Shown: positions 44,428 through 54,048 of the stretch, piece by piece
How the letters are laid out: the number at the start of each line of letters is the position of its first letter
Position numbering within the stretch: position 1 is the stretch's first letter
Assembly (NCBI RefSeq): GCF_002980525.1
Contig: NZ_PVBQ01000001.1
Location: 124,001-188,000, forward strand
DNA from: Sphingobacterium haloxyli
Lineage (GTDB): Bacteria > Bacteroidota > Bacteroidia > Sphingobacteriales > Sphingobacteriaceae
Length of the DNA stretch: 64,000 nucleotides
Direction of reading: 5' to 3'
Translations under genes and position numbers: made by a program
Notes under the pieces: model-generated
What the model was told of the DNA's origin: nothing
What the model saw: the letters and a program-made list of their open reading frames with translations, nothing else
The model's database searches: none

Positions 44428-44880
44428 TTGGCTTTGTGGCTATGTACATGTACATGTGGCTGCCCGCACGGAACAATTAGATTTTGTTCCTTGACAAAGC
44501 GGCTATGTTCGGTGCGTTGTTCATTTTGTTAGGGTAGATTGCGCGTATGTTCCCCGAGTATTCGGCTAAGTACTGTGCCTTTGCAATGCATGCACGCAAC
44601 AAGTCTATTTTGTACAGCGACATTTCGGTTATGTCACGCAACAAATACGTTATGTAACGTGACATAGCCGACAACTACATTGACTTATTGATTATGTCAC
44701 TGTACATACACGTTAACTACATTGCAGTAGACGCTATGTACATGTACAAAACAGGACACTTCAAGAAATACGCTTGAAAATAGAAACGAAATATCTGTAT
44801 CTTTATCTTATTAAAATTAAACGTAGTCGCGTCAAAGACAAGACAAGCTAATTCATGCATTTTATAATTAACCTCAAACA
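44428..44880. repeat. intergenic region with short palindromes and direct repeats
   Basis: 453 bp without a credible gene. A 15 bp sequence GCTATGTACATGTAC occurs at 44439-44453 and again at 44733-44747. Between them are a 12 bp stem with one wobble pair (44627-44638 with 44658-44669; core TATGTCACG/CGTGACATA), the inner palindrome CGTTATGTAACG, a GGAACAA/TTGTTCC pair near 44470-44491, and repeated words such as TTATGTCAC and AACTACATTG. This looks like a decayed array of imperfect units. No motif links it to either neighbouring gene. Confidence 0.5.
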
Positions 44881-45696
44881 ATGAAAAATCGAACACTATA
44901 TGCGGGTCTGATTTTCCTATATATCTGCACCTCCTGTACTTCCCAAAATAAAAAGGTACGTTTACTCGTGGATATACCTGTAGAAAATGACAAAATCGTA
45001 TCTATATTTAATCTTTCCAATGGTACGCAGGTCTACGAAGACACCCTACGTGGTGAACTCGTATTAGATTCGCTGACATACGGCATTCATTTACTTACCG
45101 TAATGTGGGATCGGGACGTGATTAGTCCTGACGAGTTTAAGAGCCTTCGACCGCATACATTGGATAATCCGTCGTATTATTCGTTGCAAAAACGTGTCTT
45201 TATTGATCCCAGAGAAGGTGGAACTATACGACTATACTCACCCGATAATATCACGAAGGAAGAAATAGAAGAACAATTATTATCCGATGAACGCACTTTC
45301 GCACCATCCCTTGAAGTCGAGGGAAAGCAAGCGCAACTGTACGAAGCATACGAATCCATTTGGCATCAGTTTCGCCAACAACACCACAGCCAAAGGGACA
45401 GTTTGAAAAAATTACTTTACCACTATAATGATAAGAACGATTTACAGCAAGCTGCTGCTGTCAACTCGCAGATCAAAGACTTGTGGACAAGCACGATTTT
45501 ACCCCAATACGAAATGGAAAAAAAGCAGTTTTTAATAGAACATGCTGATGATATTATTGTTCCGTTTATACTGCTTGACCGCGTGACGAGCCAAGAGCTA
45601 TATCAGTCTTTTAAGCCGGTTATTGACGCCATGCCGGAGAAGTATCGGGAACTCGGTTTTGTTAAGGGTCTGGCGAAATTGAGGAGTGGGAAATAA
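44881..45696 (+). CDS. DUF4369-like lipoprotein lacking a thioredoxin domain
   Basis: A 271-residue lipoprotein (Cys19, LYICTSC). The sequence resembles the N-terminal half of Bacteroidota TlpA-type thiol-disulfide oxidoreductases: a DUF4369-like beta domain (about 25-135; DTLRGELVLDSL, VFIDPREGGTIRLYS), then a helical linker (about 140-245; YEAYESIWHQFRQQHH, LIEHADDIIVPFILLDRV) with the usual closing phrase FKPVIDAMPEKYRE. It stops at GLAKLRSGK where the thioredoxin domain with its CxxC would start. No downstream frame continues it. Either a stand-alone form or a truncated gene; I favour stand-alone since the frame ends cleanly. Confidence 0.6.
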   Translation: MKNRTLYAGLIFLYICTSCTSQNKKVRLLVDIPVENDKIVSIFNLSNGTQVYEDTLRGELVLDSLTYGIHLLTVMWDRDVISPDEFKSLRPHTLDNPSYYSLQKRVFIDPREGGTIRLYSPDNITKEEIEEQLLSDERTFAPSLEVEGKQAQLYEAYESIWHQFRQQHHSQRDSLKKLLYHYNDKNDLQQAAAVNSQIKDLWTSTILPQYEMEKKQFLIEHADDIIVPFILLDRVTSQELYQSFKPVIDAMPEKYRELGFVKGLAKLRSGK

Positions 45697-45878
45697 AGAG
45701 AGAAATGTAAAAAGAGGTATTTGCCAGCTTAGTCAGACCGGTTTCTTCTGTACGGTTTGAACCTAATCATAAACCAAAGTAAAAAAGTGATCAGTATGCA
45801 GCTATGTTAAAATGCGCGTTTTGAATTATACAGCTGATTTGCTAAATTTATTTATCGAAAAAAATTATGTAAAGAAAT

Positions 45879-46304
45879 ATGAGTTATTACCAACACACGA
45901 TAAGTTATTTCCCCATTATTATTATAATAGGCTTGCTGAATGCATCTATTGTTTACCTTTTTCAACTTATGGATTGGGTATTTCATACTCCGGTAAGTTT
46001 TTTGTTGGCTTGTGCCACCATGCCTTTATGCGTTGTCTGTATTATTAACTGGATCCGTGTATTCATACAAGCAAAGGGTAAAAGACGATTGTATAATAAT
46101 AAAGTCGATTATATACATTTCGCATCCCGAATGACAGGGCTTCTGTTTGTCCTATCTCTCACGATAGACTATTGGAGCGATATTATAGAACAAGAAACAA
46201 CATTACATGCTTACGGCGCAGTAATAGGCATTTTGGTTTTGTTGGTTTCTAATGTATTTTCTTTTACTCGCGATTTCAAAAAAAGGAGAATCGCTAAGTC
46301 ATAA
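45879..46304 (+). CDS. hypothetical four-helix membrane protein
   Basis: A 141-residue protein with four predicted transmembrane segments (about residues 10-30, 40-60, 84-102 and 110-128) and a basic C-terminus KKRRIAKS. I do not recognise the family. The region upstream is AT-rich with no clear promoter. A 78-codon frame from 45812 overlaps in another register and lacks coding character. A hairpin terminator follows. Function unknown. Confidence 0.55.
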   Translation: MSYYQHTISYFPIIIIIGLLNASIVYLFQLMDWVFHTPVSFLLACATMPLCVVCIINWIRVFIQAKGKRRLYNNKVDYIHFASRMTGLLFVLSLTIDYWSDIIEQETTLHAYGAVIGILVLLVSNVFSFTRDFKKRRIAKS

Positions 46305-46336
46305 CGTCAAAGTTCTAAATTCTAATAATTAAATAC

Positions 46337-46362
46337 TTAGGAGAGTCGTTTCACTCTCCTAA
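46337..46362. terminator. bidirectional terminator between the membrane protein gene and the DUF4302 gene
   Basis: A perfect 10 bp stem TTAGGAGAGT (46337-46346) with ACTCTCCTAA (46353-46362) and a 6-base loop, placed between two convergent genes (stops at 46304 and 46380). Flanking runs are A/T rich but not long T tracts. Confidence 0.65.
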
Positions 46363-46379
46363 ATACTGAAAACAATAAG

Positions 46380-47705
46380 TTAATTATTGAATGGATCATA
46401 AATATCCCCGTTCCGGATAAGCTCTATTGTATTTGTGGGATCACTCTTATCTGTCAGTAAAATTACATCTGGTCTATCCAATGCATCCGATGTAATCTTA
46501 AACGTTCTATCGTTCAACATCTGAACTAAGTATCTGATAGCATTATTCCAGTACGCTAAATCAAAAGCGGAAGTAGAATAATATGAACCGGCAAAAGTAA
46601 CTCTAATTTCGTCTACTGTTCCATCTACTGGTACCATATTATAAACAAAGTAACCTGTAGAAGCTTGCCCATTAACGGTAAGGAAAGCCCCAAATCCGGT
46701 AACACCTGGTGCAGTCTGCGCACTAAAATCCCCGATATCCACATAATTAAGCGTGTAACCAAAATTCGAAAATCTAGTTCGTCCTTGATCCCACCAATAT
46801 TGTCCTTCAGCACCTAAACCACTATAACGCATTGCCCAAGTATTAGTTCTGAACCACACATTCATCGGCGTTGTAACCGGAAATATCTTGACTTGACCAT
46901 CGGCTCCGCTGTAATATCCAAATTCGTATTCATCACTTGGCTCCACATACGGCATAATATCAAGAGATACGCCATCGATTTCATACGTATCATGTAGTAC
47001 CAGCCCTTCAGGAGTCACACGGAAAGTTAAAGCAGCAGCATTTGCGTCACTAGACAATCGAAAGTTGTGGATATTCTGAATAAGAGTTTCTTCCGCACCA
47101 TTGGGTCTCTGCATCTTAAAAACACCAAATTCACCAAAAAATGTAGTTGCTTCCTGATAACCATCGATGATGTCGTCCACATCCACATTTTCATCAGAGA
47201 CAGATTCAATCGGAACCATATACATCATATTACCAGACTTTTTACCTTTTAAGGTAATCTGCTCTTCGGTCGCTTCGATAATGATAAACTCGAAATCACC
47301 TTGCATACCCGAATCCGCAGGCCCGATCCCACTGTCAGCTCCAGGTTCGCTGAACATGTGGATTACTTTGTTATACCCGTTGAAAGTTAATATCGGCCCA
47401 CCCTCAGGCACAATATCGAAAGTGCTCCGAATCTCATCGGTATTGACATCAGATGTCAACGTAACCTCCGAATCCGAATTAAAGACCGCAAAAATATTAA
47501 AGCCCCCGTAATTTTTGCCCGAATGTGGGTAATATTGTATTAACCATCCCCCCGGATGCGCTTTGATGGCATTTCTAGCATTTTCTATAGCCTCCGTCAT
47601 CCGTATCGAGGGATTTTTATCAAAGACGGGGTCTTCCATGCGTTTACAGCTACTGATCACAACTAAAACCAGCAGCCCTATAATAATATTAATATTTTTC
47701 ATCAT
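46380..47705 (-). CDS. DUF4302 domain-containing surface lipoprotein
   Basis: A 441-residue lipoprotein (Cys20, VVISSC) of the DUF4302 family, which is found almost only beside SusCD pairs. Family-like segments: IENARNAIKAHPGGWLIQYYPH and FNIFAVFNSDSEVTLTSD near the N-terminus. The rest is beta-rich with many aromatic residues. It follows the HExxH lipoprotein by 3 bp, at the end of the operon. The same order (SusC, SusD, two lipoproteins) is, as I recall, that of the peptide-importing BT2264-BT2261 system of Bacteroides thetaiotaomicron, so this protein may be an extra surface component of the importer. Confidence 0.83.
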   Translation of the reverse strand: MMKNINIIIGLLVLVVISSCKRMEDPVFDKNPSIRMTEAIENARNAIKAHPGGWLIQYYPHSGKNYGGFNIFAVFNSDSEVTLTSDVNTDEIRSTFDIVPEGGPILTFNGYNKVIHMFSEPGADSGIGPADSGMQGDFEFIIIEATEEQITLKGKKSGNMMYMVPIESVSDENVDVDDIIDGYQEATTFFGEFGVFKMQRPNGAEETLIQNIHNFRLSSDANAAALTFRVTPEGLVLHDTYEIDGVSLDIMPYVEPSDEYEFGYYSGADGQVKIFPVTTPMNVWFRTNTWAMRYSGLGAEGQYWWDQGRTRFSNFGYTLNYVDIGDFSAQTAPGVTGFGAFLTVNGQASTGYFVYNMVPVDGTVDEIRVTFAGSYYSTSAFDLAYWNNAIRYLVQMLNDRTFKITSDALDRPDVILLTDKSDPTNTIELIRNGDIYDPFNN

Positions 47706-47708
47706 AGC

Positions 47709-48614
47709 TTATTGAATATTAGTTTGATCAAATGAACTGAAATTCTCCAACCTGTCGAGAATATTATCCCGCAACACATCAATATCTATACCCCAAGAAT
47801 CTTGCATATAGGATCGGATAATCTCCAACTTTTGCTCGATGAGGGGACTGCCCGAAGTACCTGCTATCGTCATGCGTTCGTTCCAGACAGTAGGTGTCAA
47901 TGTAATGTAAAAGGACAGAATTTCTACAAAATCCTCGTTCGGATCTTTACTGGCATATGGCGAAATAAATCCGGTTTGCAATGCGGCCGCTCGCCCCGCG
48001 GGAGTAGCGGGATACTCCGTATTCCATAGATCCTGTACATATCGCGTCCCGGAAATCTGGTTAAATGCCGGCGTGAATGGTTTAGTTTGGTGGAAGATAT
48101 GCGCAAACTCATGATGGATGGTATGGAAGTACCTATCCACAAGGTAGTCCACATTTCCAGCATTTTGCGGCAAGCGGTTCAAGTCAAACATCGTAATCTT
48201 ACGCCCGCCTTCCGCAGTACCCAACAACACCGTACCGTTGTTGTTATACGCCGGAGAGCCTACGTAGTTCAGTATCTTGGGGAAATAATTCGCGATAAAC
48301 TCCGTGCTGCCCGTCACGTCATTATAAGGCTCTATCGCCAGATACTGGATCAGCCTAGTTGTGCGTATGGACGCCTCATAAGATGCCGGGCTCAGGTTAT
48401 AATTCATATTGGATTCCATATCCACATATTTGTAGAGTATAGCGATGTTATAGGGCGTTGTAAATTCAGTACTGATGTAGCTATCCAATTCGTTAAGCGT
48501 GATCTCGGAATCCACAAAAATGCTTGTCGCATCCAACTCCTCCTCCGAACAACCTAAGAAAAACCCGGATGTAACGATACCGAAAATAAATATCTTGTTT
48601 ATTATCTTGTTCAT
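47709..48614 (-). CDS. substrate-import-associated zinc metallohydrolase lipoprotein
   Basis: A 301-residue lipoprotein (Cys22, GFFLGC) with a zincin motif HHEFAHIFH (HExxH at 168-172) and a downstream Glu in DPNEDFVEILSFYI as likely third zinc ligand. It matches the family of putative zinc-binding metallopeptidase lipoproteins linked to SusCD loci. It probably trims peptides or another polymer at the cell surface before import. It lies between SusD (18 bp upstream) and the DUF4302 gene (3 bp downstream). Whether it is catalytically active is not known from the sequence alone, though the motif is intact. Confidence 0.85.
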   Translation of the reverse strand: MNKIINKIFIFGIVTSGFFLGCSEEELDATSIFVDSEITLNELDSYISTEFTTPYNIAILYKYVDMESNMNYNLSPASYEASIRTTRLIQYLAIEPYNDVTGSTEFIANYFPKILNYVGSPAYNNNGTVLLGTAEGGRKITMFDLNRLPQNAGNVDYLVDRYFHTIHHEFAHIFHQTKPFTPAFNQISGTRYVQDLWNTEYPATPAGRAAALQTGFISPYASKDPNEDFVEILSFYITLTPTVWNERMTIAGTSGSPLIEQKLEIIRSYMQDSWGIDIDVLRDNILDRLENFSSFDQTNIQ

Positions 48615-48632
48615 AATTTATCTCCTCCTAAT

Positions 48633-50258
48633 TTATTGACGATTTGGTGTTAAACCTGCGGCAATGACATCTTGCGGGATCTGTAAGGCATGACGCTTAT
48701 CCCGTGCAGTGAGCTTTGTAGCCTCTTCTGTAGATCCGACCTCTGTCGAGGTGCCACTTGTACTCCCCGTGATGACCCTACGGGTCACTTCGATGCCATA
48801 CCGCTTGATATCAAACCAGCGAAGTCCTATATGGATCGTTTCCAAACGACGCATAAGCAAAACCGCATGCAGCATATTCTCCTGTGTACCGGCTTCGATC
48901 GGAAACTCGGGGTTCAGCCTTTTCTTGGCTGTGGGTGCCGTAGGGGTATAATAATGCGTTCCAGGACCATCAGCGGTGGTAGGTTCCGATGCCCAACTAT
49001 TGATTCGTTCAATGGAAAAATCTGCCGGAACAGCTGTATAATTATTTGATAGCCATAACTGCATATCCGCAAACGCCTGATCGTAATTTTTCAGATGAAT
49101 ATTCGCCTCTGCTCGTACCAGCAGGGTTTCTTCCACATTAAAGGGCACATAAATCGTCCGTCTGAAACCGATCTGGGCTACCGGATCTGTCGTCTCAAAC
49201 ATATAAGCCGCACGTGGCGCCAAAGATTTATCTAGGTTCGTACCCGTATAGACAAATAAACGCGGTGTATAATTCAAAGAAGAAGTGGTCTTTCCCCAAG
49301 GTGTAGCGGCAAAGAATGTTTCGTTGTGATTGATGATCTGTCCATGGCTAAATCTGGACCCGACGTCATACGGGCCGAAGTATAGGCCCATATTACTGGC
49401 AGCCGTTCCGATCAATAGGTTAGAAGCATTCGTGCTGCGGGTAAATGCAATCGATGCATTCACTAAGCTGGTTCCGGCACCGGCTACGACTGAATTGTCG
49501 CGCATAATGTTCCGAGGATTGCTCCCTAAAACAAGGGAAGCATATCGAACAGCACCCGTCCAATCTTCGGTGTACAGGGCCACACGTGCCGCTAGGGCAT
49601 TAGCAGCCGCCCGGTTCATGTGATATTTAGGTGTTCCGCCGTATATTGCATCGTTGATCAACGGAATCCCCTCTTCCAAGTCTTGCTTGATGAAATCATA
49701 CACCTCTTTTACCGAATGGCGCTCATATTTCGGATCAAGCGTACGCTCCGGTTCCAGCATATAGGTGATACCTAGATCTGTTTCGGCAAACTTTTCAGTA
49801 TAGTGCATGGCAAACATATTGACCAATATAAAATGGCTATATGCGCGTGCTACCAATGCTTCTCCACGATGGGGGCTCAATGATGCCGGGTTGCCCATCT
49901 CTTCTATCGCCGCTAGGGCTTCGTTCGCATTGCCAATGGCCGAATAACAGGCTTCCCAAACATATGACGGACCATCGTTCGTGATCTCTGTGACGTCTTC
50001 CCACCGGAACACTTCCTCCAATATCCGTTCGGAATTTGGATTGCCGACACCATAATCGTCCACATTATCGGACGACATCTCGGCGGTCATTGTATAGGCC
50101 GACTGCGGATAAGCAGAGACCAGCAATTTCTGGATTTTCTCTTCCGTATCCAAGGTCGCCCGATTATCCGGCATTTCATCTAAGAACTTATTACAGGAGA
50201 CAAAAGACATAACCCCTAGGAATAAGATGAAATTGTGTATTAAAGTTCTTTTTTTCAT
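48633..50258 (-). CDS. SusD/RagB family outer-membrane lipoprotein (PUL 2)
   Basis: A 541-residue SusD homologue: lipobox Cys22 (FVSC), N-terminal NKFLDEMPDNRATLDTEEKIQKLL, TPR-like helices, and the C-terminal region NMLHAVLLMRRLETIHIGLRWFDIKRYGIEVTR. It is the lid partner of the SusC gene just upstream. The frame is open to 50288, which would overlap the SusC end; the ATG at 50258 gives a standard signal peptide and a 19 bp gap. The substrate may be peptides given the metallohydrolase neighbour. Confidence 0.92.
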   Translation of the reverse strand: MKKRTLIHNFILFLGVMSFVSCNKFLDEMPDNRATLDTEEKIQKLLVSAYPQSAYTMTAEMSSDNVDDYGVGNPNSERILEEVFRWEDVTEITNDGPSYVWEACYSAIGNANEALAAIEEMGNPASLSPHRGEALVARAYSHFILVNMFAMHYTEKFAETDLGITYMLEPERTLDPKYERHSVKEVYDFIKQDLEEGIPLINDAIYGGTPKYHMNRAAANALAARVALYTEDWTGAVRYASLVLGSNPRNIMRDNSVVAGAGTSLVNASIAFTRSTNASNLLIGTAASNMGLYFGPYDVGSRFSHGQIINHNETFFAATPWGKTTSSLNYTPRLFVYTGTNLDKSLAPRAAYMFETTDPVAQIGFRRTIYVPFNVEETLLVRAEANIHLKNYDQAFADMQLWLSNNYTAVPADFSIERINSWASEPTTADGPGTHYYTPTAPTAKKRLNPEFPIEAGTQENMLHAVLLMRRLETIHIGLRWFDIKRYGIEVTRRVITGSTSGTSTEVGSTEEATKLTARDKRHALQIPQDVIAAGLTPNRQ

Positions 50259-50277
50259 TTTCTTTATATTTATAGGG

Positions 50278-53200
50278 TTATAAGCCAAATCTTAACGTCA
50301 AGGTATACTGTCTCGGCAGCGGCGCTGCAACACCACCTGCATTGACAAACTCCGGGTCTTGTCCATTTAACTTTTTATCCGCATATAAGAGAAATGTGTT
50401 TGTCGCATTCAAGCGCAGGCTGAACGCGCTTACGTTGTATCTTGACAGGAATTCTTTCGGAAAATCGTAGGATAAGGAAATATCTTTCAGACGGATAAAA
50501 TCTCCGGATGCCACGCGTGCCGTCGAAAAGTTATAGGCATTGTATGCATAAGACAAGTTGCTGTTGTTCCGGTTTTGGCGGATCGTGGCAATCGTCGGGA
50601 TATCGGTATATTCTTCATCGCCCGGTACAATCCAACGGCTGGCAAACTCACGCGGCGTGGCCGTTAAATCACTATATGCTCTAGCAAATACCGGGTTTAA
50701 GCGAACGGAATTCCCAAATGAATACGTAATGAACGCGTTCAACCTAAAGTTCTTATACGTTAAGATATTACTGAAGCTTCCCAGATCGGTAGGTTCCATC
50801 GGACCATTATACACTAAATAATCGAGCCGCTCTCTTTCCTGGAAATAAACTCCGGTTACCGTTTTATCACCATTTTCATTGAGAAAGGTCGGCAACCCTT
50901 CATTGTTCAAGCCATCGAAAGGTATAGAAAACAAAGCTCTGTGCGGCGTACCTTCACGTGCGAATCCCGCTCCGGATATTAAATCAATCGCACGATAGTT
51001 CGATTCCAGTTCCACAACGTTGTTGGTCACATTCGTGTAGATGAAGCTAGAGTTCCACTGGAAATCCGATGTCCGGATGATATCTCCACCGACGGTCAGC
51101 TCGAAGCCTCGGGAATCCATTCGTGCCACGTTACCATATTTTGCAATCTGTCCGCCCATACCCTGGGTGTTGACGATACCGATCAGATCGTGATTGTTCC
51201 GTTTAAAATAGTCTGCCTGAATATTCAAGCGATTATTAAACAAACCGATATCGGTACCGATATTGAACTCATACTTTTTTTCATAGGTCAGTTCGCTGTT
51301 CTCCACTTCCACAACAGTAAGCCCCGACTCATTATCGACGACATTCGGCCTCCAAGGGCGGAACGGCGCGATAACGGTATGTGCGTTCGTCACGAACGAC
51401 GGCCCCCTGTCGCCGGTCAGACCGTAGGAAGCCCGCATCGTCCAATTGGATACCACTGGCCTAAACACCTCAAAGAAGTTTTCGTAGTCAATGTGCCACA
51501 ATCCGCCAATGGACCAAGTCGGCATCCAGCGGGACGAGGTTGCCATTCCTAGACGGTTGGATCCTTCATAGCGAACAGAGGAATTAAGGCTGTATTTATC
51601 ATCAAAGGTATAAACCCCTTGTGCCGCAAAGGCAACATCTCTACTTCGGGTATTGAACATCGCAAAATACTGCGAATTTTGTTCCTGGCCCTGTTTAAAC
51701 GCTAGATAATGTGAAAACGGGCTTTCTCCCAAGTCGTATTGCAATCCAAAACCTCTGAACCAGGTATTGTTACGGGCATTACGCTGTATGTCCGTCATAC
51801 CAAACAAGGTAAGATTATGCTTCTCGGCAAAGGTATTGTCGTATTTGACCGAAAAACGGTATTGCTCTGCACGCATGCTATGGTCTGCCCGGTTATAAAT
51901 ACCACCTTCAGGGAGCACAGTTACCGGAATAGCATACGGGTCGTTCGGATCAGTATATAAGAATGGGTTGGCATCCCGAATAGCCGTTGTCGGCATCCAG
52001 CGCATCGCCGTTGCCTGGTTAGATCGATCTTTTATATGGTGGTTTTGGGCCGTGCTTTGAAACCGAACAGACCCCAATGCCTTGAATTCTAACACCTTGA
52101 TCGGTCTATACGTAAGCTCTCCCTGAAAACGGATATCGGAGACCGTATTATCCATATAGTTGTTCTCGAGCTCGTGCAAGATATTGAACGGTGCATAGTT
52201 ACGTCTATAGAAGGTGTTCGCATCCAATGTGCGGGAAGTATTCATCGCATACGAATAAGGATTGATATCAAAATCACGCCTTACCTCCCCGAAGACGGCA
52301 TCTGTAGACTGTGCCAACGTACCCGGTGCTTTTTGATCGCGGTACGATCCACCCGTAATCATATTCAATCTCAACTTGTCAGATATGTTGTAATTGGCAT
52401 TCAAGTTACCTGTAAAGCGCGAAACGCCACTAGCTTTTGTCCAGCCGGCATCCTGCAGCGCACTGATGGAGGTATAATACTGTGCTTTTTCCGTACCCGA
52501 CGACAAGCTTAACGAGTGGTTATGCTGGATAGTCGTCGAAAAGAGTTCGCTAAACCAGTCGGTATTACGGTACTCTGCTTCACGAAGATGTGCGTTTACT
52601 TCTTTCCGATCCAAGAAGAAATCGTTGAACACGTCACCTCTAACGATCTGATCATATAGCTCGCCATATACACCGCTCGACGCAGCATTCGTAACTTGTG
52701 CCAATCCTAAATAACCTTTTTGGTACATTTCCTGATAAACGGACATCTGTTCCTGGGAATTCATAATATTGAACTCGGAGTAACGTGGTATCGCCCGGGA
52801 AGTATACTCGCCGGAATAATTAACGGTGCTCCGTCCGGCACGTCCTTTCTTAGTCGTGATAACGATAACCCCCGCCATCCCACGCGCACCGTAGATTGAG
52901 GTCGCAGAACCATCCTTCAGAATCTGAAAAGATTCAATGTCATTGGCATTCAATCCGGCTACCGCGGAACTGATGAGCGTTAAGGCATCTCCCGAAGATA
53001 ATGCATCGGCACCAACGTCAGCCACATCTTCGATGATGATCCCGTCGAGTACCCAAAGCGGTTTAGAGTTTCCAAAGATGGAAGTGGCTCCACGCACACG
53101 AATTTTTGGCGCTGTACCGAACGTACCAGTGATGTTCTGTACCGTTACCCCTGCCACACGGCCCTCCAATCCGCGGCTCGGATCGATCATCCCGCCGATT

Positions 53201-53928
53201 TCCGCATCAGCGCCAGAAATGCTGGCAGTCGCCCCGGTGAATGTCCGTTTATCCAGCTGAAGACCGACACCCGTGACAACCACCTCTTCAATCGCTTGAT
53301 CAAGTGCCGTCAACTGTACATTCAATGTTCGTTGGTTGCCGAGCGTTATGTCCCTGTTTAAATAACCGACATAACGGAAAGACAATGTGCTACCAGGGGG
53401 AACGCTAATGGAGAAATTACCATTTTCATTGGTTGTGGTACCTTGCGAGGTTCCTCTAACACCTATGGACACACCTGCTAAAGGTTCCCCATTCATAGTC
53501 GTCACTCGCCCTGTGATTGTGTTTTGTGCTTCAACAGTAACAGTCGCCACATTGGGCTCGATCTCTCTATAATTTACCGTCACCGTACCCGCAATGATCT
53601 TAAACGCGTAATTCTGAATCGGCAACATCATGTGCAGTGCATCTTTTACATCCGTTTCCCGTACATTAAGGTTAACACGCGATGATTTGGCTATCACATC
53701 GTCGTTGTACAAAAACTTGAGGTTTGTCTGTCTACTAATTTGCTGAAAAGCATCTTCCAACTTGGCATTCTTTAAAGAAAGGGATACTTTCTGTGCAGTT
53801 CCTTCTGCATAGGCACAGGTCATGAAAACCAGCAGGAGAAAAGTTGTAATCTTCATCGTCCGGAGAATTAAGACAATAGGCGGCGTCCATGCCTCTTTTC
53901 GCCTTTTGTCAAATAAGAAGTAATTCAT
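50278..53928 (-). CDS. SusC/RagA family TonB-dependent transducer with STN domain (PUL 2)
   Basis: A 1216-residue transporter. Layout: extended N-terminus with signal helix (TFLLLVFMTCAYA, to about residue 45), STN domain (about 50-125; KLEDAFQQISRQTNLKFLYNDDVI), carboxypeptidase-regulatory-like domain (about 135-210), TonB segment EEVVVTGVGLQL, plug (about 235-350; PLWVLDGIIIED, IYGARGMAGVIVI) and barrel ending RQYTLTLRFGL. The STN domain contacts the FecR anti-sigma factor, and both fecR and the ECF sigma gene are just upstream, so substrate binding should induce this operon. The long N-terminus from 53928 is usual for STN-type SusC proteins. Confidence 0.93.
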   Translation of the reverse strand: MNYFLFDKRRKEAWTPPIVLILRTMKITTFLLLVFMTCAYAEGTAQKVSLSLKNAKLEDAFQQISRQTNLKFLYNDDVIAKSSRVNLNVRETDVKDALHMMLPIQNYAFKIIAGTVTVNYREIEPNVATVTVEAQNTITGRVTTMNGEPLAGVSIGVRGTSQGTTTNENGNFSISVPPGSTLSFRYVGYLNRDITLGNQRTLNVQLTALDQAIEEVVVTGVGLQLDKRTFTGATASISGADAEIGGMIDPSRGLEGRVAGVTVQNITGTFGTAPKIRVRGATSIFGNSKPLWVLDGIIIEDVADVGADALSSGDALTLISSAVAGLNANDIESFQILKDGSATSIYGARGMAGVIVITTKKGRAGRSTVNYSGEYTSRAIPRYSEFNIMNSQEQMSVYQEMYQKGYLGLAQVTNAASSGVYGELYDQIVRGDVFNDFFLDRKEVNAHLREAEYRNTDWFSELFSTTIQHNHSLSLSSGTEKAQYYTSISALQDAGWTKASGVSRFTGNLNANYNISDKLRLNMITGGSYRDQKAPGTLAQSTDAVFGEVRRDFDINPYSYAMNTSRTLDANTFYRRNYAPFNILHELENNYMDNTVSDIRFQGELTYRPIKVLEFKALGSVRFQSTAQNHHIKDRSNQATAMRWMPTTAIRDANPFLYTDPNDPYAIPVTVLPEGGIYNRADHSMRAEQYRFSVKYDNTFAEKHNLTLFGMTDIQRNARNNTWFRGFGLQYDLGESPFSHYLAFKQGQEQNSQYFAMFNTRSRDVAFAAQGVYTFDDKYSLNSSVRYEGSNRLGMATSSRWMPTWSIGGLWHIDYENFFEVFRPVVSNWTMRASYGLTGDRGPSFVTNAHTVIAPFRPWRPNVVDNESGLTVVEVENSELTYEKKYEFNIGTDIGLFNNRLNIQADYFKRNNHDLIGIVNTQGMGGQIAKYGNVARMDSRGFELTVGGDIIRTSDFQWNSSFIYTNVTNNVVELESNYRAIDLISGAGFAREGTPHRALFSIPFDGLNNEGLPTFLNENGDKTVTGVYFQERERLDYLVYNGPMEPTDLGSFSNILTYKNFRLNAFITYSFGNSVRLNPVFARAYSDLTATPREFASRWIVPGDEEYTDIPTIATIRQNRNNSNLSYAYNAYNFSTARVASGDFIRLKDISLSYDFPKEFLSRYNVSAFSLRLNATNTFLLYADKKLNGQDPEFVNAGGVAAPLPRQYTLTLRFGL

Positions 53929-53984
53929 ACATTTGAGTAATTGAGTTAATGTGTAAGGTTCATTGCTTTATTTAACTTGATTTT

Positions 53985-54010
53985 AACAGGGGTGCTGCAA
54001 CATCCCTGTT
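53985..54010. other. hairpin between fecR and the PUL 2 susC
   Basis: AACAGGG (53985-53991) pairs with CCCTGTT (54004-54010) around a 12-base loop. It lacks a T run on the minus strand, so it may be a weak terminator, an mRNA-stabilising stem or a regulator site. Confidence 0.35.
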
Positions 54011-54048
54011 TCTCGTTAAATTCCATTGTTTCGTTTGTTGTTGTAATT

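Noticed and set aside
44477..44674. Minus-strand frame of 65 codons in the palindrome-rich gap
   Set aside because: It follows the repeated words of the region and has no coding character or start context.
48087..48557. Plus-strand frame of 156 codons
   Set aside because: Antisense to the HExxH lipoprotein gene and without any motif.
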